DNA of 64,000 bases from Desulfovibrio sp. (GTDB lineage: Bacteria; Desulfobacterota; Desulfovibrionia; Desulfovibrionales; Desulfovibrionaceae), in contig NZ_JAHZAA010000002.1 in the NCBI RefSeq assembly GCF_019424165.1, positions 62,651-126,650 on the forward strand, read 5' to 3'. This document shows positions 9,847 to 18,227 of this stretch, piece after piece. Position numbers and translations under genes: made by a program. Each line of letters begins with the position of its first letter. Within the stretch, counting starts at the first letter, position 1. The notes beneath the pieces are model-generated. The model did not search any database. It saw only the letters and a list, made by a program, of their open reading frames with translations, and was not told the DNA's origin.

Positions 9847-10658
9847 TGGCAAATAAAACCCTGAGCGTGGCCCTGCTGAGCGGCAAGGGCGGAGTCGGCA
9901 AGACCAATATAACGCTCAATATGGCCTGCGCCCTGTACCAGATGGGTTTTAAAAACCTGCTGATGGACTGTGATCTGGGCCTCGCCAACCTTGATGTTCT
10001 GCTGGGTATCACTCCTGAGGGAAACCTGCAGAACACCCTGCTTGGCGAAGCCAATATAAGTGATGTGCTGTATCACGTTGAGGCACAGGGCTTTGACGTG
10101 CTGCCCGCCGCCTCCGGCGTGCCGGAGCTTACCGAGCTTCAGCCCGGCATGCGCAACATGCTGCTGGATCGCCTTGAGCCGGAGCTGGACAAGTACGACT
10201 TTGTTTTTATGGATGTGGGCGCGGGCATTTCCGGCACGGTGCAGACCTTCGCCGCCCTGGCGGCCATGCGCATTGTTGTCATCACTCCCGAGCCGACATC
10301 GCTCACAGACAGTTACGCCCTCATCAAGGTTCTCAATGCCCGTTACGGGCTGCAGGACTTTATGGTGATAGTCAACCAGGTGGCTTCTGCCAGCGAGGCC
10401 AAAGCCGCGTTTGACAAGCTGCACGGAGCCTGTCGCCATTTTCTGCATATCGAACCGGTACTGCTCGGGCACATCCGCGATGACAAAAAAGTTCCCGAAG
10501 CCGTGTGCCGCCAGCAGCCGCTTATGCGCATCGCCCCCGGCAGCCCCGCGGCCCAGGACATTCAAAACCTGGCAGCGCGTCTGCAAAGGCTGCGCCTTGG
10601 CATGGCCGACTGGCTGGCTCCCAGAAAGGTGCTGCAGTCCATATCCGCAAAAGAATGA
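9846..10658 (+). CDS. MinD/ParA-family ATPase, FlhG (YlxH/FleN)-like
   Basis: A 270-residue P-loop ATPase with the deviant Walker A motif SGKGGVGKTN at residues 10-19, then DCDLGLANLDVLLG and the FMDVGAGIS Walker B region. These match FlhG/YlxH, which controls flagellar number and placement together with FlhF. A plain MinD-type ATPase is the alternative. The C-terminal amphipathic helix is not clear. A start further upstream is open in this frame but unlikely, since the ATG at 9846 overlaps the previous stop as TGATG and begins the conserved region. No other flagellar gene lies beside it. Confidence 0.8.
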   Translation: MANKTLSVALLSGKGGVGKTNITLNMACALYQMGFKNLLMDCDLGLANLDVLLGITPEGNLQNTLLGEANISDVLYHVEAQGFDVLPAASGVPELTELQPGMRNMLLDRLEPELDKYDFVFMDVGAGISGTVQTFAALAAMRIVVITPEPTSLTDSYALIKVLNARYGLQDFMVIVNQVASASEAKAAFDKLHGACRHFLHIEPVLLGHIRDDKKVPEAVCRQQPLMRIAPGSPAAQDIQNLAARLQRLRLGMADWLAPRKVLQSISAKE

Positions 10659-10888
10659 GGATGACGGCCTAAAAACCTCGCGGACTGTTTACCTTGTTGC
10701 ATAAAAGGTATAGAGATGAATTAATACTAGATGCCTATCGTTAGCCCTTGGGCATTCAGGCAGAAAAGCACTTTGACAGCGCGAGGCGACACGGCAAAAT
10801 CGCCAGCAATATCTTAAAGATAGTGGACGAGCAACGCTGTTTCAGGCAGAATGTCTTTGCGGGCAACAAACGCAGTCACGGAGGCGTG

Positions 10889-11164
10889 ATGAACAAGAGC
10901 GAACTTATCAAGGCGCTGGCCGACGAAACCAACATTCCCTTTGATGATGCGTCAATGGTGGTCAACACCTTTTTTGATGCCATGAAACAATCCCTTCTTG
11001 CCGGTGAACGTATCGAAATACGCGGTTTCGGCAGCTTCAAGATCAAAGAGTACGAAGGCTACGCGGGCCGCAACCCTAAAACCGGTGAAAGCGTCACCGT
11101 GGCCTCGAAACGTCTGCCCTTCTTCCGCGCTGGCAAGGAACTGAAAGAATTCATCAATCAATAG
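10889..11164 (+). CDS. HU-family DNA-binding protein
   Basis: A 91-residue histone-like protein that bends and compacts DNA. The whole HU/IHF fold is present: MNKSELIKALA at the N-terminus, GFGSFKI strands, and the DNA-binding arm motif GRNPKTGE followed by ASKRLPFF. IHF is less likely because the length and arm sequence match HU. GGAGG at 10880-10884 is placed correctly for the ATG at 10889. The upstream 230 bases are AT-richer than average and probably carry its promoter. Confidence 0.93.
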   Translation: MNKSELIKALADETNIPFDDASMVVNTFFDAMKQSLLAGERIEIRGFGSFKIKEYEGYAGRNPKTGESVTVASKRLPFFRAGKELKEFINQ

Positions 11165-11279
11165 GCATCGTTGCATAACGCGGCCTTGCCGCCACTTGAG
11201 CCGAACCGCGTGAAGGCCTGCCTTCAGTTCTCGGTGCTCGGCCATCCATGGGCGCGCAGGGCGCGCCAAGGAGTTTGTC

Positions 11280-12158
11280 ATGCTGTTTTCAGGTGCACTG
11301 ACAGCGCTAGTCACCCCATTCAAGGATGAGGCTCTGGACGAGGAAGCCTACAGGAATTTTATTGAATTCCAGATTACGGAAGGCATCCACGGTCTGGTAC
11401 CCTGCGGCACCACCGGTGAATCCGCCACGCTCAGCCACGAAGAGCATGAAAGGGTCATTGAAATCTGCATTGATCAGGCCAAGGGCCGCGTACCCGTGCT
11501 GGCAGGGGCCGGATCCAACAACACGGCAGAGGCCGTGCGCCTGACCCGCTTCGCCCAGAAAGCCGGGGCAGACGGCGCCCTGCTCATCACCCCCTACTAC
11601 AACAAACCCACGCAGGAAGGCCTGTACCGCCACTACAAAGCCATAGCCGAAGCCGTAGAAATGCCCCTTGTGCCTTACAACGTGCCTGGCCGCACGGGCT
11701 GCAACCTGCTGCCCGAGACCCTGGCCCGCCTGGCCAAAGAATTTTCGCACATTGTGGGCGTCAAGGAAGCCACCGGTGACATGGCCCAGGGCAGCAAAAC
11801 CCTGTCGAGCTGTCCCGCGGGCTTCAGCGTGCTTTCTGGCGACGACTTCACCGCCCTGCCTCTCATGGCCCTGGGTGGCAAAGGGGTCATTTCCGTTACG
11901 TCCAATATCGTGCCGGGGCGCATGGCTGCCATGTGCAATGCATTCAACAAGGGCGACGTGGCCGAAGCCGCGCGCATCCATCACGAGCTTTTCCCTCTGC
12001 ACGAAGCCATGTTCTTTGAAAGCAACCCCATCCCGGCCAAAACGGCCCTGAACCTTATGGGCAAAATGGAAGCCGGTTTGCGCCTGCCGCTTTGCCCAAT
12101 GAGCGCGGCAGCCAAAGAAAAACTCGCAGGCGTGCTGCGCAGCTTACAGCTTATTTAA
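11280..12158 (+). CDS. dapA: 4-hydroxy-tetrahydrodipicolinate synthase
   Basis: DapA, 292 residues, condenses pyruvate with aspartate semialdehyde in the first committed step of lysine and diaminopimelate synthesis. Key residues are at the canonical places: Thr44-Thr45 in CGTTGES, Tyr133 in PYNVPGRTG, and the Schiff-base Lys162 in GVKEATGD. GGAG lies upstream of the ATG. It stands alone, ending at a shared terminator with the convergent alcohol dehydrogenase. Confidence 0.96.
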   Translation: MLFSGALTALVTPFKDEALDEEAYRNFIEFQITEGIHGLVPCGTTGESATLSHEEHERVIEICIDQAKGRVPVLAGAGSNNTAEAVRLTRFAQKAGADGALLITPYYNKPTQEGLYRHYKAIAEAVEMPLVPYNVPGRTGCNLLPETLARLAKEFSHIVGVKEATGDMAQGSKTLSSCPAGFSVLSGDDFTALPLMALGGKGVISVTSNIVPGRMAAMCNAFNKGDVAEAARIHHELFPLHEAMFFESNPIPAKTALNLMGKMEAGLRLPLCPMSAAAKEKLAGVLRSLQLI

Positions 12159-12489
12159 GACGCGAGCAGGCCACTCATCTGAAACTGCCCTGCCGGTGCG
12201 TAAGCGACGCATGTCACGCGGGCGGCGCAAACAGCCCCTGTTCGCCAGGCAGGCGGGATGAAGCCGGCAGGACCGTGTGTTTGCGCGCAAGCGCCGCAGT
12301 GAAGGCCGTACCGCCTCGCGAATGTGTCCGCTCAAAATCAGCCTGCCTGATTACCGCGCTCTGGCGCCCGCAACAGCAGGCCGCTGCAAAAGTTCAAAAC
12401 TTGCCACACAAAAGGGCCGCCCATACTGGGCGGCCCTTTTGCGTTTTCTGCGGCCTCGTCGAGCGAGGCCGCAAGGCACTGTCAAAAAC
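12159..12489. other. Intergenic stretch between convergent genes
   Basis: No gene recognised. The only clear element is the bidirectional terminator at 12410-12440. The open frames crossing this area extend into dapA or run antisense to the alcohol dehydrogenase and look spurious. Confidence 0.6.
12410..12440. terminator. Bidirectional terminator between dapA and the iron alcohol dehydrogenase
   Basis: A perfect 14-base inverted repeat, AAAAGGGCCGCCCA / TGGGCGGCCCTTTT, with a three-base loop. Its A and T ends supply a T run on either strand, so it can stop transcription from both sides. Confidence 0.9.
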
Positions 12490-13689
12490 CTACATGGCAG
12501 ACTTGTAAATGGCAGCCACAGCGGCATCAGTCATGGTGCGCGGGTTGGTAAGGCCGCAAGCATCTTTCTGGGCATTGCCGGTCATAGTAGGAATGTCCGC
12601 TTCTTTCACATCCTTGCCGTATTTTTTGCCAAGAGCTTTCAGCCCCTCGGGAATGCCCACATCAGAAGACAGGGTATTGATGGCGGCGATGGCCTTTTTA
12701 GAGGCTTCATCGGCGCTCAGGCCGTCGGTGATTTCACCGAGCAGGCGGGCAATGCGGCCGAAGCGGCGACGGGTCGCCATACGGTTATACTCGCACACGT
12801 GGGGCAGCAGAATGGCGTTGCACTCACCATGCGGCAGGTCATAAAAGCCGCCCAGCTGGTGCGCCATGGCATGTACGTGACCAAGGCTCGCATTATTGAA
12901 GGCCATACCGGCCAGATACTGGGCGTAACACATGCCTTCGCGGGCTTCTTTGTCCTGCCCGTTGGCCACGGCTCGGCGCAGGTAGCGGTTGATAAATTCC
13001 ATAGCCTTTTCAGCGCAGGCATCTGTCATGGGCGTGGCGGCCGTAGACACATACGCCTCTACAGCGTGGGTCAGGGCGTCCATACCTGTGGCGGCGGTAA
13101 GAGCCGGGGGCATGCCCATCATGAGCAGGGGATCGTCAATAGCCACGCCGGGCGTACAGCGCCAGTCAACAATAGCCATTTTCACTTTGCGCGAGGTGTC
13201 GGTAATGATGCAGAAGCGGGTCATTTCTGAAGCGGTACCGGCAGTAGTATTGACGGCCACGTAGGGCGGAAAGGGCTTGGCGGATTTGTCCACGCCTTCA
13301 TAATCATGAATTTTTCCGCCGTTGCCGGCAAGAAAACCCACGCCCTTGCCGCAGTCATGAGAGCTGCCGCCGCCAAGGGTGATGAGGCTGTCGCACTTTT
13401 CTTTCTTGTACATCTCGAAGGCCGCATCCACGTTATGGTCTGTGGGGTTGGGTACGGTCTGGTCGTAAATGGCGTACTGCATCTTGGCGGCATCAAGAAT
13501 GCCGGTAATCTGCTTGAGGATACCAGCCTTGACGATACCCTGGTCCGTAACAATCAACGGCTTCACGCCACCGATATTTTTGAGACGGGAGGGAATTTCC
13601 TTGGAACACCCTTCGCCCACAAGAGTAACATTGGGAATGAAGAAGGAGGTCACCTGCCCCATGTGCATGCTCTTAAGCTCCGTACTCAT
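12490..13689 (-). CDS. Iron-containing (group III) alcohol dehydrogenase
   Basis: A 399-residue cytosolic NAD(P)-dependent alcohol dehydrogenase. The nucleotide-binding block GGGSSHDCGKG, the proline-rich DDPLLMMGMPP region and the iron-binding histidines in HAMAHQLGGFYDLPHGECNA are all present. In Desulfovibrio this family oxidises ethanol and related alcohols as electron donors for sulfate reduction, which fits the aldehyde dehydrogenase elsewhere in the window. The start is supported by AGGAG six bases upstream of the ATG at 13689. The upstream region is AT-rich and may carry a sigma-54 type promoter. Confidence 0.95.
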   Translation of the reverse strand: MSTELKSMHMGQVTSFFIPNVTLVGEGCSKEIPSRLKNIGGVKPLIVTDQGIVKAGILKQITGILDAAKMQYAIYDQTVPNPTDHNVDAAFEMYKKEKCDSLITLGGGSSHDCGKGVGFLAGNGGKIHDYEGVDKSAKPFPPYVAVNTTAGTASEMTRFCIITDTSRKVKMAIVDWRCTPGVAIDDPLLMMGMPPALTAATGMDALTHAVEAYVSTAATPMTDACAEKAMEFINRYLRRAVANGQDKEAREGMCYAQYLAGMAFNNASLGHVHAMAHQLGGFYDLPHGECNAILLPHVCEYNRMATRRRFGRIARLLGEITDGLSADEASKKAIAAINTLSSDVGIPEGLKALGKKYGKDVKEADIPTMTGNAQKDACGLTNPRTMTDAAVAAIYKSAM

Positions 13690-13720
13690 ATGCGACTCCT
13701 AGCGTTATGCGGACACAATC

Positions 13721-13735
13721 GCGCTACATGTACCA
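13721..13735 (-). promoter_or_regulatory. Possible sigma-54 promoter of the alcohol dehydrogenase
   Basis: The minus strand reads TGGTACATGTAGCGC, with GG and GC separated by ten bases as in -24/-12 promoters. It matches the consensus at the GG, AC and GC positions but lacks the TT before GC. Its distance to the start codon, about 32 bases, is reasonable. TGTACC is repeated directly at 13729-13734 and 13740-13745 on the plus strand, one helical turn apart. Confidence 0.3.
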
Positions 13736-14350
13736 CTATTGTACCGCAGTGATAAGGAAATAACCTTACAAAAAAGAGTACAGCATCAAAAAATTCAATG
13801 CAAGCATCTTGAAGCACGATGTAAAAGTAATTTGTATAGTTATTTTACGCCATAGTACATGTTATTTTTTACACAACTCAACATAGATAGTTCATTTTTG
13901 CACAATACTGCATTGGTTGATTGTTCACCCAAAAACTGAAAAGCGTGACCATAGGCCGGATCATGAATATCGGAAGCATGATTTCACGCTGCTGCCGCCT
14001 GAAGACAACAGATATATGTACGCTCAGACCATGCTCGCAAGACGCTGTCCCGCAGTTGAAAGAAGCCCATCGGGCGTGAAGGTTCACACCCAAGCGGCCG
14101 CAAAGCTGCTCAGCCGAATGTTTTTTGTCTTTGAAGCATGCGCAACGCGCCCAAAGCGCCTGTTCAAGTATTCAACACCGCCAATCCACATAACAGGCAG
14201 CACAGCCGCTGCCCACGAAATATCAAGCAACATTAGGGCATCTAACGCCTGAAGCATTTCTGGATTTATACCTGTACCTCTTACGAAACAACACATCGGC
14301 AAGGCATTTCTACTACCCATTGCCCGGCTTCCGGCGCATCTTGCTGATGT

Positions 14351-14430
14351 CATTGCGCGGCGCGGAGGGCGATTACCGGACTAATCAAGCAAGATAACGG
14401 GCAAAGCAAGGAAGCCACGTAGCAGACGCT
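14351..14430. repeat. Dispersed intergenic repeat, copy 1
   Basis: Twenty bases at 14351-14370 (CATTGCGCGGCGCGGAGGGC) are identical to 24095-24114, with weaker similarity continuing on the right (ACCGG, GGAAGC, ACGCT). Both copies lie in non-coding DNA. Confidence 0.55.
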
Positions 14431-14455
14431 CAAAGCAGGACATTCCTGTCGCCAT

Positions 14456-14516
14456 AAAAAAGCCCGTGCCCATCCAGCCGCCTCCTTGAGGACGACCAGA
14501 ACAGACACGGGCCTTT
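14456..14516 (-). terminator. Minus-strand terminator-like hairpin
   Basis: Read on the minus strand, GGCCCGTG pairs with CACGGGC. The arms enclose a smaller hairpin (CCTC AAG GAGG), and six T follow. It could end transcription from the large membrane-protein gene at 14880 or from an unannotated transcript between them. Confidence 0.6.
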
Positions 14517-14550
14517 GACACGGCACAGCGCCCAAAAAATATGCAGAAAA

Positions 14551-14589
14551 GCCGTCAGGGCAGTTTTACGTTACAACTGCCCTGACGGC
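14551..14589. repeat. Perfect 15-base inverted repeat
   Basis: GCCGTCAGGGCAGTT at 14551-14565 pairs exactly with 14575-14589 across a nine-base loop containing ACGTTA. There is no T run on either side, so it may be an RNA-processing or protection hairpin, or a repeat-family member, rather than a simple terminator. Confidence 0.6.
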
Positions 14590-14879
14590 TGTACAAACAG
14601 ATGCCCACCACGAAGGTGCAGTACGGTTTCAGCGTTCCCAAAGGCTACGGTAAAAAGACTGTAGCGCGGTTCACCGGCGGGCAAACACCGCAACGAGGCT
14701 CTTGCAGCCTTTTTGAAAACACCTCTTCTCAAGGATCAAATGCCAGAGCAACTTCATTTTGAAGCTGCGCCGACGGCGGCACGAGCAGGCGTCCGCTATG
14801 CAGGCACAAGTGCAGTTTACCTGACTGCTGCGGGCCGTAACGGGCGAGCCTTACACGCTGGGAACTATCTTCCCCGGCA

Positions 14880-17800
14880 TTAGTCCGCCCTCGGCGCTGC
14901 CGACCTTTTTTGCGTCCTGTCCACACGGGCCATGCCCGGTTCACGCATCTTGCCGGGGCGGCACATACGGCTCAGGCGGCGCAGGTACGCCTTGCGCTTA
15001 TCCAGAAAGAACGCCAGCGGGCGCGAAAAGTTGCGTCCCAGAAGCCCATCAACCAGAAGCTGGCTTATCTCCCGCTCACGTGTCAGCACCAACTGCGAGC
15101 GTGCCAGCACATTGCGGTCAGCCTCGGGCATGGCCCGTGTGATCTGACGGAAGGCGTCCTGCGCCCTGGGCTGGTAAAACCATATATACATGAGGTCCAG
15201 CGCATTGACGATGAACGCGCGCTCCAGCTCCTTGCCCTTGACGCCGCCACTGCCCTGAAGGCCACCGGGCCGCGCCAGCTTGATCAGCGCGTCTTCATGC
15301 GGAAAGAGCAGTTCAAGCCGCGTATAGCAGTCAAAGAGATTATTGAGCTTACTTCTGTAGTCCCACCGCCGGATGCGCAGGTTTACCTGGCTGTCGGCGT
15401 ACCCTTCAATAAGCGCTGCCACCGAATCCGAAGACATCTTTGAAATCACGGCGGCGCTGGGAACAAGATAGATTTCCGGGCTGGCTACCCCCCATGCGAA
15501 AAGGCCGTAATACAGCAGCGAGTTGTACAGGGAAGAGACCGGAATGGCCAACACACTGCGAAAAAGGTTGCCGATGGCCGCCTCTTTGGGAAAACCGCGA
15601 AATACGTTGTGCGCGCAGATATAAAATCCGTTGATGATGCTCAGAACGGTAAAAACCGTCCACGGGCTTTGGGCCACGGTTATGTTGAAGGTCCTGTCCA
15701 GCAGCCACACACGCACCATAACTTCAAGCAACAGAACAGAAATACCCGTATACATGAGCGAATCGCACAAACGGTTAACGCTGACCTGATCCCGCCAGTG
15801 GATAAGGGTATCGCGCGTGGCCCCTTTGGCGGCCAGCACCATCTGCACAACGTTGCGCACCCCCGTAATGCCGAACCAGATAAATGTGCCGCCCCAGGCA
15901 AGAAGCCACCAGTCCTGCGTATACAGAAAAGAAAAGAAGGCCGGTACAAAACCCAGCAAGACCTTGAGCCAGTTGCAGAATGAACTGTTCAAATAGGCCG
16001 CCCCGGGCTTTGAAGAGCTGACCTCGTCCTTCTTGCCCAGCAGGTTGTTGCCCAGTGCGGCGCTGAGACCGCCGAGATTCATGATATTGCCCTGACTGCA
16101 AACGTGAAAGTCCTCGCTGGCGGTTTTCCACGCCTTGCGGCACTCAAGCCCAAGATGGCCGCAACCGGGCAACCAGCGCAGACACCTGGCCGCGCGCTGC
16201 CAGATTGAGGGGTTGCGTGGCTTGGTATAGCTGAACACCTCTTCCACCGGTGAGCAGATAGGAATTTCAAACAACTGCCGCCCCCTGTACCGACGGGCCG
16301 GGCGGCCTTTTCTGGGCAGCGTGTCCTTGATGGCAAAGCCCATACCGTAGGTAATACGGCTTGCGGAACTTGTTCCCAGGCGCGACCCCAGGGGCTTGTG
16401 GCGGTAGTGTTCCCACAATTTCGGCACGTTATGCAAAATATCGCGAAACTTGGCGGCCCGTTCTTCATCCACGGTGCGCATGCGACGCACCATCTGCCGG
16501 ATGATCTGCTTCACACGCGGGCCGAGACCCTCGTTGAGCGCCTGCTGCAATTCACTGATGGGCTTGAGGTTGGCCTGCTGCCGCTCCATCCAGCTTTTCA
16601 TGTTAAAGATTTCCAGATGGGTAATGTTGCCTCTGGAATCCCACAGGAGTTCGGCCACGTCTTCCACGCTCAGGCCAGAGGTGCACAGCACCAGTCGATA
16701 ACCCGGCGTAAGCTCCACAAGCTCCCGCGTAAGTTCCAGTATGGAAAGCCGCATGAGGTGCGGCATTTCCTCTTGTGGGGGCGGACAGTCCAGATCGGGC
16801 AGTTCGGGGTGCAGCGCAGCCGACAGCCATTCCTCGGCGATATGCTCCGGCCCCATAGTTTCAAGCACCGCCAGCTCGGCCCGGGCAGTGGCATCGTCAC
16901 GCTCGGCAAGCCTTGCGGCCCGCTGCCGCAACGAAGGTTGAACATGGCGGTGCAGCGCTTCGGCCAGATGCAGGCTGCTGGCTTGGCCTCGGCCCACCAT
17001 GCGAAGAAATTCCTCGCCTGACAGTTCGGGAACTTCCACTTCCCAGGCGGCTTCCATCTTGGCGCGCTGGTGTTCGTTCCAGAGCGCAAGGCAGTTGAGC
17101 ACCCGGTCACGCCGCCAGCGCAGCACCTCGCGGCCCCGCTTCATCATTTCAGCCATCTTGGGGCTGTGCAGAAATTCCAGAAAATCTTCATTGGAGCTGA
17201 AGCCGCGCGGTATCCAGAACAGGCTTACAAAACGCCCGTAAAACGGAACCTGAAACTCCAGGCCGATGCGCACGTCAATGCCCGTTATTTCAGCCGCACG
17301 TAAAATTTCGCGCGCGGCATCGGGCTGTACCCAATATTCGTAGGCCACGGTCAAGGAGCGCAACCCCTTGATCCACGCATCCATTATAAGATGCGTGGGG
17401 CTTTTGCGCCCTTTGGTGTTGGCATCATACACATGGTCGTCAAAGGCTATCTGGTTCCAGGCCTCGGGCATTTCCGGCAAGTGATAGCGGGCCAGCATGC
17501 GGCGCACAATGCGCGGTGTTCCCTGTACAGTGCGGCGAAAGTCGTGAGCCAGCTTTAACTGTTCCATAGGATTGTCATGCGCGCGCACAATACTCTTCAT
17601 GATCTGCATGAGTACCCGTGCAGTATTGCGCCGCAATGACGAATGCGCACTGTTCAAAACTTCATCATACAGCGTCTGTAAAGCAAGCAGCCTGTCTCTG
17701 GCCTGTGTGCGCCCAGCCTGAAGATTGCGCAACAGGTTGATGACGGCATAGGCCATACGCGAAACAGGCGATGCCACCAGTTCCTTGATGCCGTGCGGGT

Positions 17801-17924
17801 GCAGGCTGGGGTCAAAAAGGCTGGTATCCGAATGATTGTTATCGGATTCCAGAATGCGATTGACAAGGACAAGGATCTCTCTGTCCTGCTTGTCAAAATA
17901 AATACCACGCCATACGAAACTCAC
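14880..17924 (-). CDS. Large membrane protein with a PHP-like N-terminal region
   Basis: About 1014 residues, not assigned to a named family. Residues about 160-225 follow the start of a PHP phosphoesterase: DDHVYDANTKGRKSP where DLHxHSxxSDGxxSP is usual, then a helix, KGLRSLTV, and ITGIDVRIGLEF matching AGIxVIPGIE. The second His is Tyr and the TDH motif is lost, so metal catalysis is doubtful. Residues about 660-860 contain several hydrophobic segments. The rest is helical and charged. GTG at 17924 is preferred because AAAGGAG lies 8 bases upstream; an ATG at 17957 lies before that site. It is a single gene between hairpins. Confidence 0.6.
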   Translation of the reverse strand: MSFVWRGIYFDKQDREILVLVNRILESDNNHSDTSLFDPSLHPHGIKELVASPVSRMAYAVINLLRNLQAGRTQARDRLLALQTLYDEVLNSAHSSLRRNTARVLMQIMKSIVRAHDNPMEQLKLAHDFRRTVQGTPRIVRRMLARYHLPEMPEAWNQIAFDDHVYDANTKGRKSPTHLIMDAWIKGLRSLTVAYEYWVQPDAAREILRAAEITGIDVRIGLEFQVPFYGRFVSLFWIPRGFSSNEDFLEFLHSPKMAEMMKRGREVLRWRRDRVLNCLALWNEHQRAKMEAAWEVEVPELSGEEFLRMVGRGQASSLHLAEALHRHVQPSLRQRAARLAERDDATARAELAVLETMGPEHIAEEWLSAALHPELPDLDCPPPQEEMPHLMRLSILELTRELVELTPGYRLVLCTSGLSVEDVAELLWDSRGNITHLEIFNMKSWMERQQANLKPISELQQALNEGLGPRVKQIIRQMVRRMRTVDEERAAKFRDILHNVPKLWEHYRHKPLGSRLGTSSASRITYGMGFAIKDTLPRKGRPARRYRGRQLFEIPICSPVEEVFSYTKPRNPSIWQRAARCLRWLPGCGHLGLECRKAWKTASEDFHVCSQGNIMNLGGLSAALGNNLLGKKDEVSSSKPGAAYLNSSFCNWLKVLLGFVPAFFSFLYTQDWWLLAWGGTFIWFGITGVRNVVQMVLAAKGATRDTLIHWRDQVSVNRLCDSLMYTGISVLLLEVMVRVWLLDRTFNITVAQSPWTVFTVLSIINGFYICAHNVFRGFPKEAAIGNLFRSVLAIPVSSLYNSLLYYGLFAWGVASPEIYLVPSAAVISKMSSDSVAALIEGYADSQVNLRIRRWDYRSKLNNLFDCYTRLELLFPHEDALIKLARPGGLQGSGGVKGKELERAFIVNALDLMYIWFYQPRAQDAFRQITRAMPEADRNVLARSQLVLTREREISQLLVDGLLGRNFSRPLAFFLDKRKAYLRRLSRMCRPGKMREPGMARVDRTQKRSAAPRAD

Positions 17925-18227
17925 GCCACACGCTCCTTTAAAACCATTGCAGCGCAACAGTTAAAATAAACCTTTTACAACACTTACCCCGACCCTGCGT
18001 TCACGTCAAATATCCCGGTCTTGTGGTGAAACACAGGCAGCCCCCTGCACCGGTAAACAGCAAAAAGTACATGAAAAACTGCCGCTGCCGCGGCAAGGCC
18101 CAATGACACAAATGGCATCAGGCCCCATGCAAAGCGTCCAGCCGTAAACGGCTGGACGCTTCGGCCAAAGGGCCAGGGCTGCTGCACGGCAGCCCGCGGT
18201 AATCACAATGCCTGCGACGAGATGCCG
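17925..18227. other. Intergenic stretch between two minus-strand genes
   Basis: It holds the ribosome site and presumably the promoter of the large membrane-protein gene, and a strong hairpin at 18132-18161 downstream of the HydG-like gene. Nothing else is recognised. Confidence 0.6.
18132..18161 (-). terminator. Strong hairpin downstream of the HydG-like gene
   Basis: AAGCGTCCAGCCG pairs perfectly over 13 bases with CGGCTGGACGCTT around a TAAA loop. On the minus strand the stem ends in CTT TGC, so the T run is short. A terminator or 3' end-protecting stem is likely. Confidence 0.6.

Larger units (their letters stand above)
13690..14879. other. Long non-coding stretch with hairpins and a dispersed repeat
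   Basis: About 1.2 kb without a recognised gene. 13690-13920 is AT-rich and is the promoter region of the alcohol dehydrogenase. The rest has only short frames without matches or good ribosome sites; a minus-strand frame at 14084-14353 has one hydrophobic segment but no other support. It carries a repeat at 14351-14430, a minus-strand terminator-like structure at 14456-14516 and a hairpin at 14551-14589. Confidence 0.55.

Noticed and set aside
12277..13230. Long plus-strand frame over the alcohol dehydrogenase
   Set aside because: It is fully antisense to a well-supported gene and its product is rich in Gly/His/Ala without any family match.
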